Assembly (NCBI GenBank): GCA_018067265.1
Contig: JAGPUY010000162.1
Coordinates: 1-5,896 of the forward strand
From: Oceanihabitans sp.
GTDB lineage: Bacteria; Bacteroidota; Bacteroidia; Flavobacteriales; Flavobacteriaceae
Direction: 5' to 3'
Length of the DNA: 5,896 nucleotides
Of this stretch, positions 4,046 to 5,896 are shown one piece after another (the stretch's first letter is position 1; each line of letters opens with the position of its first letter). The notes beneath the pieces are model-generated. The model saw only the letters and a program-made list of their open reading frames with translations, was not told the origin of the DNA and ran no database searches. A program made the translations under genes and the position numbers.

Positions 4046-5887
4046 ATGAGATCTGCATTTATAAAAATAGTTTGTATTTGTTGTTGTACTATTGGTTTAG
4101 CACAAAATGACTCCGCCTATTTTTATTTTGATAATACCACACCTATTGCGCTATTAGAATCCAAACTTAAAAATTCTAAGAAGTCTACGGATGCCAACTT
4201 TTATAAATTAATATACCATAGTCGTTTAAGAGATAGTGATTCTATGTCTTTTTATATAGATCAGCTCGAACAAGACAAAAACTTAACAAAATTTCAACAA
4301 TGCAGAGTCTTATATTTTGAAGGATTTTATAATAAAATAACAAGTAATGATTCTTTATTTTTTAAAAAAAGCTATCAAACACTTCAATTAGCAAAAAAAG
4401 CAAAAGACACTTTAACCACGCTGTCTAGCCTTGCAGCGCTTAGCCAAACTTATGATTATAATAATGACAACTATTATAACCTAGAATATTTAAATACTTT
4501 AGAGCAAAAAGCGAAAGAATACAACAATCCTACTTATAAAATAATTCATCGTTTTTTATTAGCAACGTACTATTACTATAGAGATGAAAATAATGAAGCA
4601 TTACGTAATTATAAAATGCTTTTAGAGTATAACTACAAAAAAAGGGATAGCACTTATTTACTTTATACCTATAATAATTTAGGTGCTTTATTTGAAGATA
4701 ATTTATTACAATCGGATTCTGCCATATATTATTTTAATAAGAAATTAGACTTCTTTAAAAAATCACCAAGTCATACTTCAAAAGAAAGTTATTTTAACAC
4801 GTATTTTAATATTGGTGTTTCCAATGAAAGGTTAAATAATCTAGATGAAGCTGAAAAGTTTTATCTAAAAGCGGATAGTGTTTCTACACGAGAAAACATC
4901 CTTAAGAATAGTAAAAAGATTAATGAAAATCTATCGGATTTATTTGCGAAACAAAAAAATTACCATAGCGCATATAATAGCTTAAAATTATCCATTGAAC
5001 TTTCTGACAGCCTAAATACCAAAGACCATCACGAAGCTATAGCCAACATTAAAGAACAATACGACAATGAAAAACTACGCGCAGACAACCTAGAAAGCGA
5101 ATCGAAAAGAAAACAAACCAGAAACCTGCTTTTTGCAGTTGTTGGCTTTTTAATTTTTGGAGGAATAACGGCTTTCTTAATTCAGAAAAACACCAAACGC
5201 AAACAACTACTTGCCGAACAAGAACAAGAAATACAAACCCAAAAACTAGCTACGATACTTAAAGAACAAGAGCTTACTAGTATCGATGCTATGATTGAAG
5301 GGCAAGAAAAAGAAAGACAACGTATTGCTAACGATTTGCATGATGATCTAGGCGGACTCATGGCTACTGTAAAACTTCATTTTAATGTTTTAAAGGAAAA
5401 CAAATCAGAAGACCTTTTCGAAAAAACCAACACCCTTTTAGACGAAGCTTATCAGAAAATTAGAAGCATTGCACATGCAAAAAACTCTGGTGTTATTGCT
5501 AAACAAGGGCTTTTAAAAGCGGTTAAAGAAATGGCTAATAAAGTTTCTGGAGCAAATAAAACACAAATTGAAGTCATCGATCACGGACTAGAAAATCGTC
5601 TAGAAAACAGTCTAGAACTAACCATTTTTAGAATCATACAAGAACTTATAGCAAACACTATAAAACATGCAAAAGCCACGCATGTAACCATTCACCTTAC
5701 CAACCATGATAATAGTTTAAATATTATGGTAGAAGATAATGGTGTTGGTTTTGATACCAAAACTATTTCTAAAAAAGGTATGGGAATTCGTAGTATTGAT
5801 AAACGCGTAGAGCATTTAGAAGGAAATATGACTATTGAATCTGAAATTAACCAAGGCACAACCATAATAATAGACATTCCTATTTAA
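4046..5887 (+). CDS. TPR-containing sensor histidine kinase (HisKA_3 / HATPase_c, NarL-LytS-type)
   Basis: This is a 613-residue membrane sensor kinase. A signal peptide (about 1-20, ending GLAQ) precedes a helical periplasmic region with degenerate TPR repeats (about 30-335; for example TYNNLGALFE at 208-217 and YFNIGVSNERLNNLDEAEKF at 253-272). One transmembrane helix (about 360-380) is followed by basic NTKRK and a coiled coil (about 388-420). The HisKA_3 dimerisation domain carries the phosphate-accepting His432 in ERQRIANDLHDDLGG. The HATPase_c domain (about 524-613) has all its boxes: QELIANTIKHAKA with Asn537, DNGVGF (564-569) and GMGIRSI (578-584). The kinase therefore appears intact, and no receiver domain is fused. 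ATG at 4046 was chosen over TTG at 4019: it gives a clean signal peptide and a 4-nt gap, whereas TTG would overlap the preceding lipoprotein gene by 23 nt. Kinases of this type usually signal to a LuxR-family DNA-binding response regulator, expected downstream but outside the window. Confidence 0.95.
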   Translation: MRSAFIKIVCICCCTIGLAQNDSAYFYFDNTTPIALLESKLKNSKKSTDANFYKLIYHSRLRDSDSMSFYIDQLEQDKNLTKFQQCRVLYFEGFYNKITSNDSLFFKKSYQTLQLAKKAKDTLTTLSSLAALSQTYDYNNDNYYNLEYLNTLEQKAKEYNNPTYKIIHRFLLATYYYYRDENNEALRNYKMLLEYNYKKRDSTYLLYTYNNLGALFEDNLLQSDSAIYYFNKKLDFFKKSPSHTSKESYFNTYFNIGVSNERLNNLDEAEKFYLKADSVSTRENILKNSKKINENLSDLFAKQKNYHSAYNSLKLSIELSDSLNTKDHHEAIANIKEQYDNEKLRADNLESESKRKQTRNLLFAVVGFLIFGGITAFLIQKNTKRKQLLAEQEQEIQTQKLATILKEQELTSIDAMIEGQEKERQRIANDLHDDLGGLMATVKLHFNVLKENKSEDLFEKTNTLLDEAYQKIRSIAHAKNSGVIAKQGLLKAVKEMANKVSGANKTQIEVIDHGLENRLENSLELTIFRIIQELIANTIKHAKATHVTIHLTNHDNSLNIMVEDNGVGFDTKTISKKGMGIRSIDKRVEHLEGNMTIESEINQGTTIIIDIPI

Positions 5888-5896
5888 GAAAACGGA

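Noticed and set aside
4073..4087. Four cysteines clustered in the kinase signal peptide (CICCC), considered as a lipobox or metal site
   Set aside because: No lipobox pattern precedes any of them, and the segment is followed by a good signal peptidase I site after GLAQ. The cysteines would be removed with the signal peptide.
5588..5617. Imperfect 12-bp tandem repeat in the kinase gene (CTAGAAAAT/CTAGAAAAC units, residues LENRLENSLEL)
   Set aside because: It lies in the ordinary helix leading into the HATPase domain, where related kinases have similar Leu- and Glu-rich sequence. It looks like codon similarity, not a functional repeat.

Overview
The window looks like chromosomal DNA from a marine-type member of the Bacteroidota, most likely Flavobacteriaceae. 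The evidence is strongly AT-rich DNA, A-rich translation-initiation regions without clear Shine-Dalgarno sequences, several good matches to the Bacteroidota -7 promoter element TAnnTTTG, and flavobacterial protein types: a stand-alone MnmD, a DUF4920 lipoprotein, a eukaryote-like IlvE and a TPR-containing sensor kinase. The genus is not determined.

Layout: (1) 1-1559, minus strand, a tightly packed three-gene unit read right to left: DUF4920 lipoprotein, a small lipoprotein with one c-type heme motif (0 nt gap), then mnmD with a TTG start (7 nt gap), which runs off the left edge. (2) 1560-1701, a divergent promoter region. (3) 1702-2751, plus strand, ilvE. (4) 2768-2802, a symmetrical terminator shared by ilvE and the convergent gene. 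(5) 2805-3191, minus strand, a MazG-like nucleotide pyrophosphohydrolase, divergent from a 61-residue two-helix membrane protein (3268-3453). The two promoters physically overlap, and the pyrophosphohydrolase start lies in a short direct repeat beside a hairpin. (6) 3454-3597, intergenic, with a probable terminator and a promoter. (7) 3598-5887, plus strand, a two-gene unit: a lipoprotein of unknown function, then after 4 nt a TPR sensor histidine kinase. Its response regulator would be expected just beyond the right edge.

Function: most genes are housekeeping (tRNA wobble modification, branched-chain amino acid metabolism, nucleotide-pool or small-molecule pyrophosphohydrolysis). The less explained parts are the envelope genes: the DUF4920/heme lipoprotein pair, and the unknown lipoprotein coupled to the kinase, which may be an envelope-sensing module. 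I see no CRISPR array, insertion sequence, phage gene, RNA gene or clear sign of horizontal transfer. No gene-free stretch exceeds 300 bases. I did not find a convincing new system; the candidates below are modest and labelled as such.
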